Positions 16,128 to 23,657 of a stretch of 64,000 bases of DNA are shown piece by piece. The stretch spans positions 1 to 64,000 of the forward strand of contig NZ_AXVK01000029.1 in the NCBI RefSeq assembly GCF_000482485.1, in the 5' to 3' direction. How positions within the stretch are numbered: the stretch's first letter is position 1; every line of letters starts with the position of its first letter. Both the position numbers and the translations under genes were made by a program. The DNA is from Paucisalibacillus globulus DSM 18846 (GTDB lineage Bacteria > Bacillota > Bacilli > Bacillales > Amphibacillaceae). The notes under the pieces were generated by a model, which worked only from the letters and a program-made list of their open reading frames with translations, ran no database searches and had not been told where the DNA came from.

Positions 16128-17525
16128 ATGTTAAAAAAGTCATTACTGGCCATGGTAAGTTTTATTCTTATTATTACAGTTTTAGCGGCTTGTGGCGATG
16201 AGAACGAGAAGAAAAGTTCAACAGATAGTGGAAATGGTAAGGATACAGTTGAACTTTCTCTATGGTTAACGCCACAGTGGAAAGGTGTTTTAGATGGTTC
16301 CGAAGAGGGTGCAGATTATGATAGCTTCTTTAAGCATGCTGCAGAGCGCTTTTCAGAGGAATATGATGAGTATGATGTGAAAATTAATGTCGAAGTCATT
16401 GCTGGAGATCAAAGAGATGAAATGCTTAATGTTAACTTAAATGGTGGAACACCTCCAGATATGTTCTTTGAAAGTGTGTTTGCAATGGGCGATTATGCTC
16501 ATCGTGGTGCACTAGTTCCGTTAAACGATATTGTTGATGATGAAGCGAAAAGTGATATTGCTGAAAATTACTGGGAAACAGTAACATTTGGTGATGATGT
16601 TTATTTCTACCCGTTCTCCCATATGCCAGGAACAATGGTCTACAATGCAGACATGTTCAAGGCTGCAGGACTTGAATCTTATATCGGTAGCGAAGATTCG
16701 ATTAAAACATGGTCATTAGAAGAGTATGAAGAAATTCTCCAAGGGCTTAAAGAAAATACACCGTCTGATCAATATTCAAACGCATTCCCGATGGGGCTAT
16801 ATGCATTAAATAACCAAGCAGATACATGGAACCTTGCATACTTAAGAATGTTTGGCAATGAATTCTTTGGTGAAGATGGAAGTCTAGTTGTTGATGATGA
16901 AAATGGTGCTAAAGCATTAGCATGGTTAAAGAAAATTTATGATGATGGCCTAACAAATCCTGGTGCTGAGTCTGTATCTTCAAATGATGTAAACGCAATG
17001 TTCCAAAACCAACAACTTGGTATTAGCTTTACAAACTCTGTATTATACAACAATTTACAAGCAGATATGGAAAATGGTAATGTAGCAGAATTTGATGCTA
17101 GACTTGCCAATATTCCATCTGAAAGTGGTGACCCATTATCATTCACTTATGTAACAGGTACTGCCGTGTTTGATACAGGAGATGAAACAAGAATTAAAGT
17201 AAGTAAAGATTTTGTGAAATTCTTCTCTACCGATCCAGAACTAGTTAAGTCATCTAAAAATGGTGTTCCAGTTCGCACAACTGTAGCAGATCAATATAAA
17301 GATGAAAATCCATTATTCGCAGCATATGATGAAAATGCGCAGTACATGTTTAGCTTTACTGGAAATGTACCTGGATATAGTGAATTAAGACAAGTGCTAT
17401 ACCCTGAGCTTCAAGCATTATATATTGGTGACAAAACGCCTGAAGAAGCAATTGCGGCTTATCAGGAAAAAGGTAACGAAGTAATCGAGAAGTCAAAAGC
17501 TGACTCTGTAATCTACAATCAATAG
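16128..17525 (+). CDS. Sugar ABC transporter substrate-binding lipoprotein (probable sialic acid)
   Basis: A 465-residue lipoprotein: signal peptide with lipobox VLAAC, acidic Ser-rich linker, then a family 1 extracellular solute-binding fold (LSLWLTPQWKG..., TPPDMFFESVFAMGDY, GTMVYNADMFKAAGL). The GAGGAGG SD is seven bases before ATG. Together with the two downstream permeases it forms a CUT1-type importer comparable to the SatABC sialic-acid system of streptococci; substrate is assigned from context. Length is normal for CUT1 binding proteins. Confidence 0.88.
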   Translation: MLKKSLLAMVSFILIITVLAACGDENEKKSSTDSGNGKDTVELSLWLTPQWKGVLDGSEEGADYDSFFKHAAERFSEEYDEYDVKINVEVIAGDQRDEMLNVNLNGGTPPDMFFESVFAMGDYAHRGALVPLNDIVDDEAKSDIAENYWETVTFGDDVYFYPFSHMPGTMVYNADMFKAAGLESYIGSEDSIKTWSLEEYEEILQGLKENTPSDQYSNAFPMGLYALNNQADTWNLAYLRMFGNEFFGEDGSLVVDDENGAKALAWLKKIYDDGLTNPGAESVSSNDVNAMFQNQQLGISFTNSVLYNNLQADMENGNVAEFDARLANIPSESGDPLSFTYVTGTAVFDTGDETRIKVSKDFVKFFSTDPELVKSSKNGVPVRTTVADQYKDENPLFAAYDENAQYMFSFTGNVPGYSELRQVLYPELQALYIGDKTPEEAIAAYQEKGNEVIEKSKADSVIYNQ

Positions 17526-17540
17526 TTTTTAAGAAATTTT

Positions 17541-17578
17541 CAATAGACAAGCCCCAATTACATGGGGCTTGCCTATTG
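17541..17578 (+). terminator. Intra-operon stem-loop after the binding-protein gene
   Basis: CAATAGACAAGCCCC pairs with GGGGCTTGCCTATTG around an eight-base loop, with no T run after it. Such hairpins commonly protect or process mRNA so that the binding protein is made in excess of the permeases. Confidence 0.65.
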
Positions 17579-17595
17579 GAGAGGAAAGGGTGCTT

Positions 17596-18468
17596 ATGAA
17601 AAAAAATCACCATGCATTGAAGCGAAATCTAACTGGCTACCTTTTTATTACACCACAACTTTTCTTCTTTTGTTTATTTCTTGTGTATCCAATTTTTGAA
17701 GGGATACGCCTAAGTTTATATAAAATCAATTATCAAGGTATGTCATTTATAGGGTTTGATAATTATATAGCGCTTTTTAATGATCCGGTCTTTATTAAAT
17801 CTACAGTAAATACGATCATTTTTGTAATTGTAATTGTTGCATTAACAGTTGTATTTTCCTTATTTGTTGCATCCGCTATTTTTGATAAGAATGCTAGATA
17901 TGTATCGTTTATAAGAGGAAGCTACTATATACCAGTTATGGTCTCTATGGTAGTTATGAGTATGATTTGGAGTTTCCTATTAAACCCTGCCAATGGACTA
18001 ATACCTTTTGTAGCGAGGGAACTTGAATTCCCTGTTGTCAATTTTCTTGGCGACAAAAACTTAGTATTACCAGTCGTTATATTTGTTACATTTGCAACAA
18101 ACGTTGGTCAGGCGATTATTCTATATATTGCTGCCATGATTGGTGTACCGAAAGAATTATTTGAAGCAGCCGAAATTGATGGGGCAAATCGTCGGCAAGT
18201 TATTTTTAAAATACTAATTCCTTCCGTAAAGCCGATTACACTATATATTGTGATCATTAATATCATTGCAGTATTAAAGATATTTGTTGTTATTCAGCTA
18301 TTAACTGGTGGAGGTCCAAACAATGCTTCCACAACATTAATGTATTTCCTTTACAACAATGCATTTAAATACAATCAACTTGGCATAGCGTCTGCTGTAG
18401 GAGTAATTATGTTTACCATTGCACTACTATTATCCATTCCACAGCTCCGGTCTATGTTTAAGAAATAG
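17596..18468 (+). CDS. Sugar ABC transporter permease (MalF/UgpA type)
   Basis: A 290-residue inner-membrane subunit with six segments and the coupling-helix EAA motif (FEAAEIDGANRRQVIFKILIPSVKP). ATG at 17596 is chosen over the upstream in-frame ATG at 17569 because GGAGAGGAAAGGG precedes it and the upstream codons fall in the stem-loop. It pairs with the next gene to form the membrane channel. No ATPase gene is present in the operon, so a shared MsmX/MsmK-type ATPase is expected. Confidence 0.88.
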   Translation: MKKNHHALKRNLTGYLFITPQLFFFCLFLVYPIFEGIRLSLYKINYQGMSFIGFDNYIALFNDPVFIKSTVNTIIFVIVIVALTVVFSLFVASAIFDKNARYVSFIRGSYYIPVMVSMVVMSMIWSFLLNPANGLIPFVARELEFPVVNFLGDKNLVLPVVIFVTFATNVGQAIILYIAAMIGVPKELFEAAEIDGANRRQVIFKILIPSVKPITLYIVIINIIAVLKIFVVIQLLTGGGPNNASTTLMYFLYNNAFKYNQLGIASAVGVIMFTIALLLSIPQLRSMFKK

Positions 18469-18479
18469 AGGTGAAATAA

Positions 18480-19322
18480 ATGTTTAAAAGAAAAAACAAA
18501 CGAAAAAGGGATCTATTTGACGTAATTTCTAATGTGGTTGTTTTCCTATTTGCCCTTTTAAGTTTATTTCCTCTGTACTGGCTAATTACAAGTTCATTAA
18601 AAAATAGTGCTGCTGTTGTAAAAATGCCACCTGATTGGTTTCCGAAAACGTTTAACATTGATAATTACATCGAAGTTTTTAGTAATCAACCTGCACTTAA
18701 GTGGGCGTTAAATAGTATTACTGTCTCTTTAGTTTCAACCATTGCTTTAATTATTGTTAGTTCCTTAGCAGCGTACGCTTTTTCTAAACTACAATTTAAA
18801 GGGAAGAATATTATTTTCATTCTATTTATTTCCAGTCTGATGGTACCAAAAGAAGTATTGATTGTTCCGTTATATCGGATTGTTGATAATCTAGAAATGG
18901 TTAATACACTTCATGGAATGATTTGGCCGAATGTAGCTACTGCTTTTGGGGTGTTTTTATTAAAAGGATTTTTTGATAGTATACCAGATTCATTGAGAGA
19001 ATCAGCAAAAATGGATGGGGCAAGTGAACTTAGAACATTTTTTAAAATCATGTTGCCGCTTGTGAAGCCTGGTATTGGCGCATTGTTTATTCTTTATTTT
19101 GTTCAAGTATGGAATGACTATGTATGGCAATTAGTTATTGGTCAAGAAGAGGGCGTTAAGACGTTGATGGTAGGTACAGCAACCTTAATGCAAGATTTAA
19201 ATCCAAACTTTGCTTATAAGATGGCTGGTGCTACGGTGGCAGCAATTCCGCTGTTAGTAATTTTTGTTTTCTTCCAACGCTATTTTACAAGTGGATTAAC
19301 TAGTGGGGCAGAGAAAGGTTAA
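18480..19322 (+). CDS. Sugar ABC transporter permease (MalG/UgpE type)
   Basis: A 280-residue second permease of the importer, with an N-terminal basic segment, six membrane helices and the EAA loop (LRESAKMDGASELRTFFKIMLPLVKPG). GAGGTGAAATA precedes the ATG. It sits 11 bases after the first permease and 23 before nanE, consistent with one transcript. Confidence 0.88.
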   Translation: MFKRKNKRKRDLFDVISNVVVFLFALLSLFPLYWLITSSLKNSAAVVKMPPDWFPKTFNIDNYIEVFSNQPALKWALNSITVSLVSTIALIIVSSLAAYAFSKLQFKGKNIIFILFISSLMVPKEVLIVPLYRIVDNLEMVNTLHGMIWPNVATAFGVFLLKGFFDSIPDSLRESAKMDGASELRTFFKIMLPLVKPGIGALFILYFVQVWNDYVWQLVIGQEEGVKTLMVGTATLMQDLNPNFAYKMAGATVAAIPLLVIFVFFQRYFTSGLTSGAEKG

Positions 19323-19345
19323 AAAAATATGTGGGGATGTTTTTA

Positions 19346-20035
19346 ATGACAACTAATGCAGAAATACTTGAATCTATTAAAGGTAAACTGATCGTTTCAT
19401 GCCAGGCACTTCCGGATGAACCCCTACACAGTCCGTTTATTATGGGAAGGATGGCTTATGCAGCTAAGCTTGGAGGGGCTGTAGGTATTCGAGCAAATAG
19501 TATTGAAGATATACAGGAAATTAAGAGAACCGTAGATTTGCCTATCATTGGTATTATTAAAAGTGTGTCTGAAGGTTCAGATGTTTTTATTACACCAACA
19601 ATGAAAGAAATTGATATGTTAGCAGCAGAACGTGTAGAAATTATTGCCCTTGATGCAACAAAACGCGTAAGGCCTGATGGGAAGACAATTAATGAATTAT
19701 TTCCTATCGTAAGAAATAAATATCCAAATCAATTGTTCATGGCGGATTGTTCTACCTATGAGGAAGCAGTGAATGCTTATAGGTTAGGCTTCGATTGTCT
19801 TGGATCAACATTAAGTGGCTATACCGACTACACAAAAGGAGTCACATTACCAAATATGGACTTGATTGCAAGGTTGGTAAAAAACTTCCCTATTCCCGTC
19901 ATAGCAGAGGGTGGCATATGGAGTCCAACAGAATTGGCAGAAGTATTTAACCTAGGTGTGCATACTGCTGTCGTTGGAACTGCAATAACAAGACCAATGG
20001 AAATTACCAAAAGATTTGTTGACGTCTTGAAATAA
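19346..20035 (+). CDS. nanE: N-acetylmannosamine-6-phosphate 2-epimerase
   Basis: A 229-residue TIM-barrel enzyme converting ManNAc-6-P to GlcNAc-6-P. The NanE signature VSCQALPDEPLHSPFIMGRM is complete, followed by GGAVGIRANS, the catalytic IIGIIK and MADCSTYEEA blocks, and a C-terminal VIAEGGIWSP phosphate-binding loop. ATG at 19346 is preferred because GTGGGGATG upstream can act as SD; the in-frame GTG at 19331 is part of it. Confidence 0.95.
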   Translation: MTTNAEILESIKGKLIVSCQALPDEPLHSPFIMGRMAYAAKLGGAVGIRANSIEDIQEIKRTVDLPIIGIIKSVSEGSDVFITPTMKEIDMLAAERVEIIALDATKRVRPDGKTINELFPIVRNKYPNQLFMADCSTYEEAVNAYRLGFDCLGSTLSGYTDYTKGVTLPNMDLIARLVKNFPIPVIAEGGIWSPTELAEVFNLGVHTAVVGTAITRPMEITKRFVDVLK

Positions 20036-20036
20036 A

Positions 20037-20131
20037 GTGCCGTGGGGACAGGTTCATTGGCTCTAAGTATGGGCCAATGAACCTGGGACTGCGATTAGTC
20101 GTCGCGCATAAATGATTTGTCCCCATGGCTT
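20037..20131. repeat. Family 2 repeat between nanE and nanK
   Basis: GCCGTGGGGACAGGTTCATTGGC is inverted as GGCCAATGAACCTG, then GACTGCGATTAGTCGTCGCGC and a closing TGTCCCCATGGCTT. It is one of the longest copies and fills nearly the whole intergenic gap. Confidence 0.85.
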
Positions 20132-20149
20132 GATAAGTAGGTGAATGAA

Positions 20150-21022
20150 GTGAGGATCTTAGCTGCGGATATTGGTGGTACTTCTATTAAACTTGGTTTA
20201 TCTGATGAAAATGGAATGATTGATGTATTTGAAGAAATTGATTCGGATGCTAAAAAGGGCGGGAATTATGTTATTGAGAAAGTCATTCATTTGATGAAGA
20301 GGTATAATAACTTCGATGGTATTGGTATTAGTACTGCTGGACAGGTGAATGCTGATACAGGTACGATTTTATATGCGAATAATAATATACCAAATTATAC
20401 TGGAATGAATATAAAAGGTATTCTAGAAGAAGAGTTTCGGGTTCCTGTAAAGGTTGAAAATGATGTAAATGCAGCAGCTTTGGGAGAAAAATACTTTGGT
20501 ATAGGGAAAGATTATCAGGATTTTCTTTGTCTAACATATGGAACAGGTATTGGTGGATCTGTCATCATTGATTCTAAGATTTACAAAGGTAAAAGTGGGA
20601 TCGCTGCTGAATTTGGTCATATGATTACACATCCCTCTGGGCTACCATGTAATTGTGGGAATAAAGGATGCTATGAAATGTATGCTTCCACGACAGCATT
20701 AATTAGAAGTGCAAAAGAAATTGATGAAGCATTCCATAATGGTAGAGTAATATTCGAAAAATATCATGACTATTCTAAGCTCGAGCCTATTGTGAATGAA
20801 TGGGTTAATGAGGTTGCCTTAGGATTAGTGACATTAATTCATATTTTTAACCCGCCAGCTATCATACTAGGTGGTGGCATAATGGAACAAGACGAACTCG
20901 TCCAAACTGTCGCTAAAAAGACTCAAAGTCTTATAATGAAAAGCTTCTCAGACGTTCAGATTCTAAAAGCATCCCTTGGAAACAAAGCAGGATTATTAGG
21001 AGCAGTATCCTTACACTTATAA
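20150..21022 (+). CDS. nanK: N-acetylmannosamine kinase (ROK family)
   Basis: A 290-residue sugar kinase phosphorylating ManNAc for the epimerase NanE. The ATP-binding motif is [14 protein letters not shown], the catalytic Asp is in [19 protein letters not shown] and EFGHMITH follow, and the ROK zinc motif is [10 protein letters not shown]. Two GTG codons are possible starts; 20150 is preferred as it lies five bases after AGGTGA, whereas 20141 overlaps that SD. ManNAc as substrate rests on operon context; N-acetylglucosamine or glucose kinases share these motifs. Confidence 0.92.
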   Translation: MRILAADIGGTSIKLGLSDENGMIDVFEEIDSDAKKGGNYVIEKVIHLMKRYNNFDGIGISTAGQVNADTGTILYANNNIPNYTGMNIKGILEEEFRVPVKVENDVNAAALGEKYFGIGKDYQDFLCLTYGTGIGGSVIIDSKIYKGKSGIAAEFGHMITHPSGLPCNCGNKGCYEMYASTTALIRSAKEIDEAFHNGRVIFEKYHDYSKLEPIVNEWVNEVALGLVTLIHIFNPPAIILGGGIMEQDELVQTVAKKTQSLIMKSFSDVQILKASLGNKAGLLGAVSLHL

Positions 21023-21024
21023 AA

Positions 21025-21093
21025 GAGCCGTGGGGACAGGTCCATTGGCTCGATGCTCAACAAATAGAGCCAATGAACCTGTCCCCATGGCTT
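21025..21093. repeat. Family 2 repeat between nanK and the RpiR regulator
   Basis: AGAGCCGTGGGGACAGGTCC.TTGGCTC pairs with GAGCCAATGAACCTGTCCCC, closing with ATGGCTT. It starts three bases after the nanK stop codon. Confidence 0.85.
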
Positions 21094-21167
21094 GCTAGGA
21101 AATGCTTTATGTATGAATATGTAAGGTGGTAGAATTAAATAATGTTAAAGGAAAGTTAGGGGTAACT

Positions 21168-22019
21168 ATGGCTAAGGATATATTTTCGATTATTCATTCT
21201 AAATATAAGGAATTTACAAATACGGAGAAAAAGGTTGCCGATTTTATTCTAGAGAATAAAGATAGGGTAGTTTATATGTCCATCACGGATCTTGCAGATG
21301 CTTGTAATGTGGGGGAATCGAGTATTTTTCGTTTTTGTAAGTCAATGGATCTTAAGGGATACCAAGAGTTTAAAATAGCACTTGCACATAGTACAGCACT
21401 AGAAAATGAAACCCCGCAACTATCAAGTGAGATTACGATGCAAGATACGATTGAGGAAATTTCTTCAAAGGTTCTAACAGCAACGATGAGTGCTCTTACA
21501 GAAACACATCATTTAATAAACCACCATGAAATCTCTAAAGCAATTGATTTGCTAGTAGATGCTAACCGAATTCATTTCTTTGGTGTTGGAGCATCATTAA
21601 TGACTGCAATGGAAGCTAAAAATAAATTTATGAGAATTACGAATAAAACAGAGTGTTCATTTGATAGCCATCTACAAATTATGTCGGCTGCCTTAATGAC
21701 AAAAGATGAAGTAGCTGTATTAATTTCTTACTCGGGATCAACAAAAGATATGATTGAATTGGCAAAAGTCGTAAGAGAACGGAAAGCAAAAGTAATTGTA
21801 TTAACAAGGTTTGCGAAGTCTCCTTTGGCTGGCTACTCTGATATCACGCTTCTATGTGGAGCAAATGAAGGCCCACTTCAAGGAGGAAGCTTATCAGCAA
21901 AAATTTCACAACTTTATCTACTAGACGTACTATACGCAGAATACTTCAAGCGTACAAATCACGCATCCATTGTTAATAAAGAATCTACAGCAAAAGCTGT
22001 TATTGAGAAGATGCTGTAG
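21168..22019 (+). CDS. RpiR/MurR family regulator of the sialic-acid operon
   Basis: A 283-residue repressor: N-terminal RpiR helix-turn-helix domain (FTNTEKKVADFILENKDRV, SITDLADACNVGESSIFRFCK) and a C-terminal SIS sugar-phosphate isomerase-like domain (IHFFGVGASLMTAMEAKNKF, VAVLISYSGSTKDMIELAK). As last gene of the operon it likely senses ManNAc-6-P or a related sugar phosphate, as NanR proteins of this type do. ATG 21168 is chosen with AGGGG upstream; an in-frame GTG at 21126 would add 14 unconserved residues. Confidence 0.88.
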   Translation: MAKDIFSIIHSKYKEFTNTEKKVADFILENKDRVVYMSITDLADACNVGESSIFRFCKSMDLKGYQEFKIALAHSTALENETPQLSSEITMQDTIEEISSKVLTATMSALTETHHLINHHEISKAIDLLVDANRIHFFGVGASLMTAMEAKNKFMRITNKTECSFDSHLQIMSAALMTKDEVAVLISYSGSTKDMIELAKVVRERKAKVIVLTRFAKSPLAGYSDITLLCGANEGPLQGGSLSAKISQLYLLDVLYAEYFKRTNHASIVNKESTAKAVIEKML

Positions 22020-22085
22020 ATCTTTGGTCAACGCAAGTGTTTTTGCATGAATGTTCTATTTGAAAACTAGATAATCAAAAATAAA

Positions 22086-22136
22086 GGTGCCAGTCCGGAT
22101 TCATGTGAACAAATTACATGAATCCGGACTGGCACC
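22086..22136. repeat. 51-bp near-perfect palindrome, distinct repeat type
   Basis: Two 21-base arms, GGTGCCAGTCCGGATTCATG(T) and complement, enclose nine bases. It begins with GGTGCC like family 1 but then differs. Followed by ATTTTATTT, it could terminate the sialic-acid operon. Confidence 0.8.
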
Positions 22137-22224
22137 ATTTTATTTCAAATTGCGGTTATACCAACAATGCAGTGCTTATATTGGATAGTTCAAACAAAAT
22201 ATCTACTCATTTTTAAAATAAGTA

Positions 22225-22277
22225 TTGACATATATACCGAGTATACATATACTCGGTATATAGATACTCAGTATATA
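22225..22277 (+). promoter_or_regulatory. Promoter overlapped by a PadR-type operator
   Basis: TTGACA at 22225 and TATACT at 22248 are 17 bases apart. A perfect palindrome, TATATACCGAGTAT and its complement around ACAT, covers 22231-22262, that is the spacer and the -10. A third half-site, ATACTCAGTATATA, follows at 22264-22277. The PadR gene closing this operon is the obvious ligand, giving autorepression. Confidence 0.85.
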
Positions 22278-22295
22278 AAATGAATGGAGGAACAT

Positions 22296-22931
22296 ATGGA
22301 CTTTCTAGTGGAATATCAATGGGAACTGTTTATTTTTGCAGAGGTTATGTCACTTGTTGCTTTGTTGTTATTTGGTGTTGTGCGTTATTTTTTTGGTAAA
22401 CGAAAGCTAAGTTTTATATTTATATTTTTGTTTTTACTACTACTCCTGATGGAAGCTGTTTTGGCACTTGTCATTTATCAAGAGACAAGCGAAATATCAA
22501 CATTTCAAATTGTGATTATTGTATTTCTAGTCTATGCTTGTACATTTGGAATTAGCGATTTTAAAAAGCTAGACCGCTGGATGCGTTTGAAGATTGGAGA
22601 TTGGCGTGGAATTGATTTACTGACAGAAAACGATAGGCTCATCATGAAAAAGAAAAATGATCCTAAATATATAGCAAAAAAATATCGGTATAGTTCGCTT
22701 ATCCATTTGCTTGTATTTGTTGTCGTCCAAGGGATCTTTTGGGGCTATGGTTTAAGCCACTTCCATCAAGTATTTGATTATTTACAGGATTTATCTTGGA
22801 TCGGAACAGATAATGTCTCTGAAACTCCCTATCCAAACGAAGCCATCTATCGAATTTCCATTGTTTGGGGATTAGTTTTTATTATTGATTTTATTTATTC
22901 ATGGTCCTATACCATTTTTCCATCAAAATAA
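22296..22931 (+). CDS. Membrane protein of unknown function, first gene of the PadR/ABC operon
   Basis: A 211-residue protein with about five hydrophobic segments (6-26, 33-52, 58-78, about 130-150, 185-205) and a cytoplasmic basic loop between the third and fourth. I do not recognise the family. ATG at 22296 is preferred because GGAGGA at 22286 is its SD; the in-frame ATG at 22284 overlaps that SD. It precedes the ABC genes by 12 bases and is probably a partner of that transporter or of the substance that induces it. Confidence 0.7.
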   Translation: MDFLVEYQWELFIFAEVMSLVALLLFGVVRYFFGKRKLSFIFIFLFLLLLLMEAVLALVIYQETSEISTFQIVIIVFLVYACTFGISDFKKLDRWMRLKIGDWRGIDLLTENDRLIMKKKNDPKYIAKKYRYSSLIHLLVFVVVQGIFWGYGLSHFHQVFDYLQDLSWIGTDNVSETPYPNEAIYRISIVWGLVFIIDFIYSWSYTIFPSK

Positions 22932-22943
22932 TGAGGTGAATAC

Positions 22944-23657
22944 ATGATTAATGTTGTCGATTTGAAAAAGGAATACAAAACAGGAAAAGAAGTTGTACCA
23001 ATTTTAAAGGGAGTTGACCTTACCATAGAGGAGGGGGAATTCGTTTGTATTATCGGACCAAGTGGTTCCGGAAAAACGACATTGCTTCATCTACTAGGTG
23101 GGTTGGATACTCCAACGACGGGAACTATTTCATTGGATGGTTCGGAATTAACATCCAAGACGGAAAAACAACGAACCATCATACGGAGAAGGGAGATTGG
23201 GTTCGTATTTCAAAACTATCAATTATTGCCAACTCTAACTGTCTATGAAAATATTATTTTTCCATTACATGCAGATGGAAAAAAAGCTTCTCCAAAGGAT
23301 GTTCAAATGTTATTAGAAGCGGTAGACTTAGTTGGTTATGAAAAAAGATTTCCCCATGAATTAAGTGGTGGGCAGCAACAACGTGTGGCGATAGCTAGAG
23401 CGTTAATTCACAAGCCAAATCTTTTATTAGCTGATGAGCCAACAGGAAATTTAGACAGACAGCGCTCCAGTGATATTTTAGATTTATTGGCGAAGTTTCA
23501 TTATGAAAGGAAACAAACAATTGTCATGGTTACCCATGATATGTTTGCAGCAGGATATGCTGATCGGATTATTTTATTTAAAGATGGTGTTATTGAAGCA
23601 GAAGTGAAAAGAGAGGATGACGATTATGCTAAGTTCCTTGCTCGTTTCATGGCGTAA
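22944..23657 (+). CDS. ABC transporter ATPase (MacB/LolD type)
   Basis: A 237-residue ATPase: Walker A GPSGSGKT (about 38-45), Q-loop FVFQNYQLLPTLTVYEN, signature LSGGQQQR, Walker B LLLADEPTGNLD, H-loop TH. These are marks of the type VII MacB/LolD/BceA group, which power FtsX-type permeases that extrude peptides, antibiotics or lipoproteins or sense them. It overlaps the permease gene by 32 bases, implying coupled translation. Confidence 0.93.
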   Translation: MINVVDLKKEYKTGKEVVPILKGVDLTIEEGEFVCIIGPSGSGKTTLLHLLGGLDTPTTGTISLDGSELTSKTEKQRTIIRRREIGFVFQNYQLLPTLTVYENIIFPLHADGKKASPKDVQMLLEAVDLVGYEKRFPHELSGGQQQRVAIARALIHKPNLLLADEPTGNLDRQRSSDILDLLAKFHYERKQTIVMVTHDMFAAGYADRIILFKDGVIEAEVKREDDDYAKFLARFMA

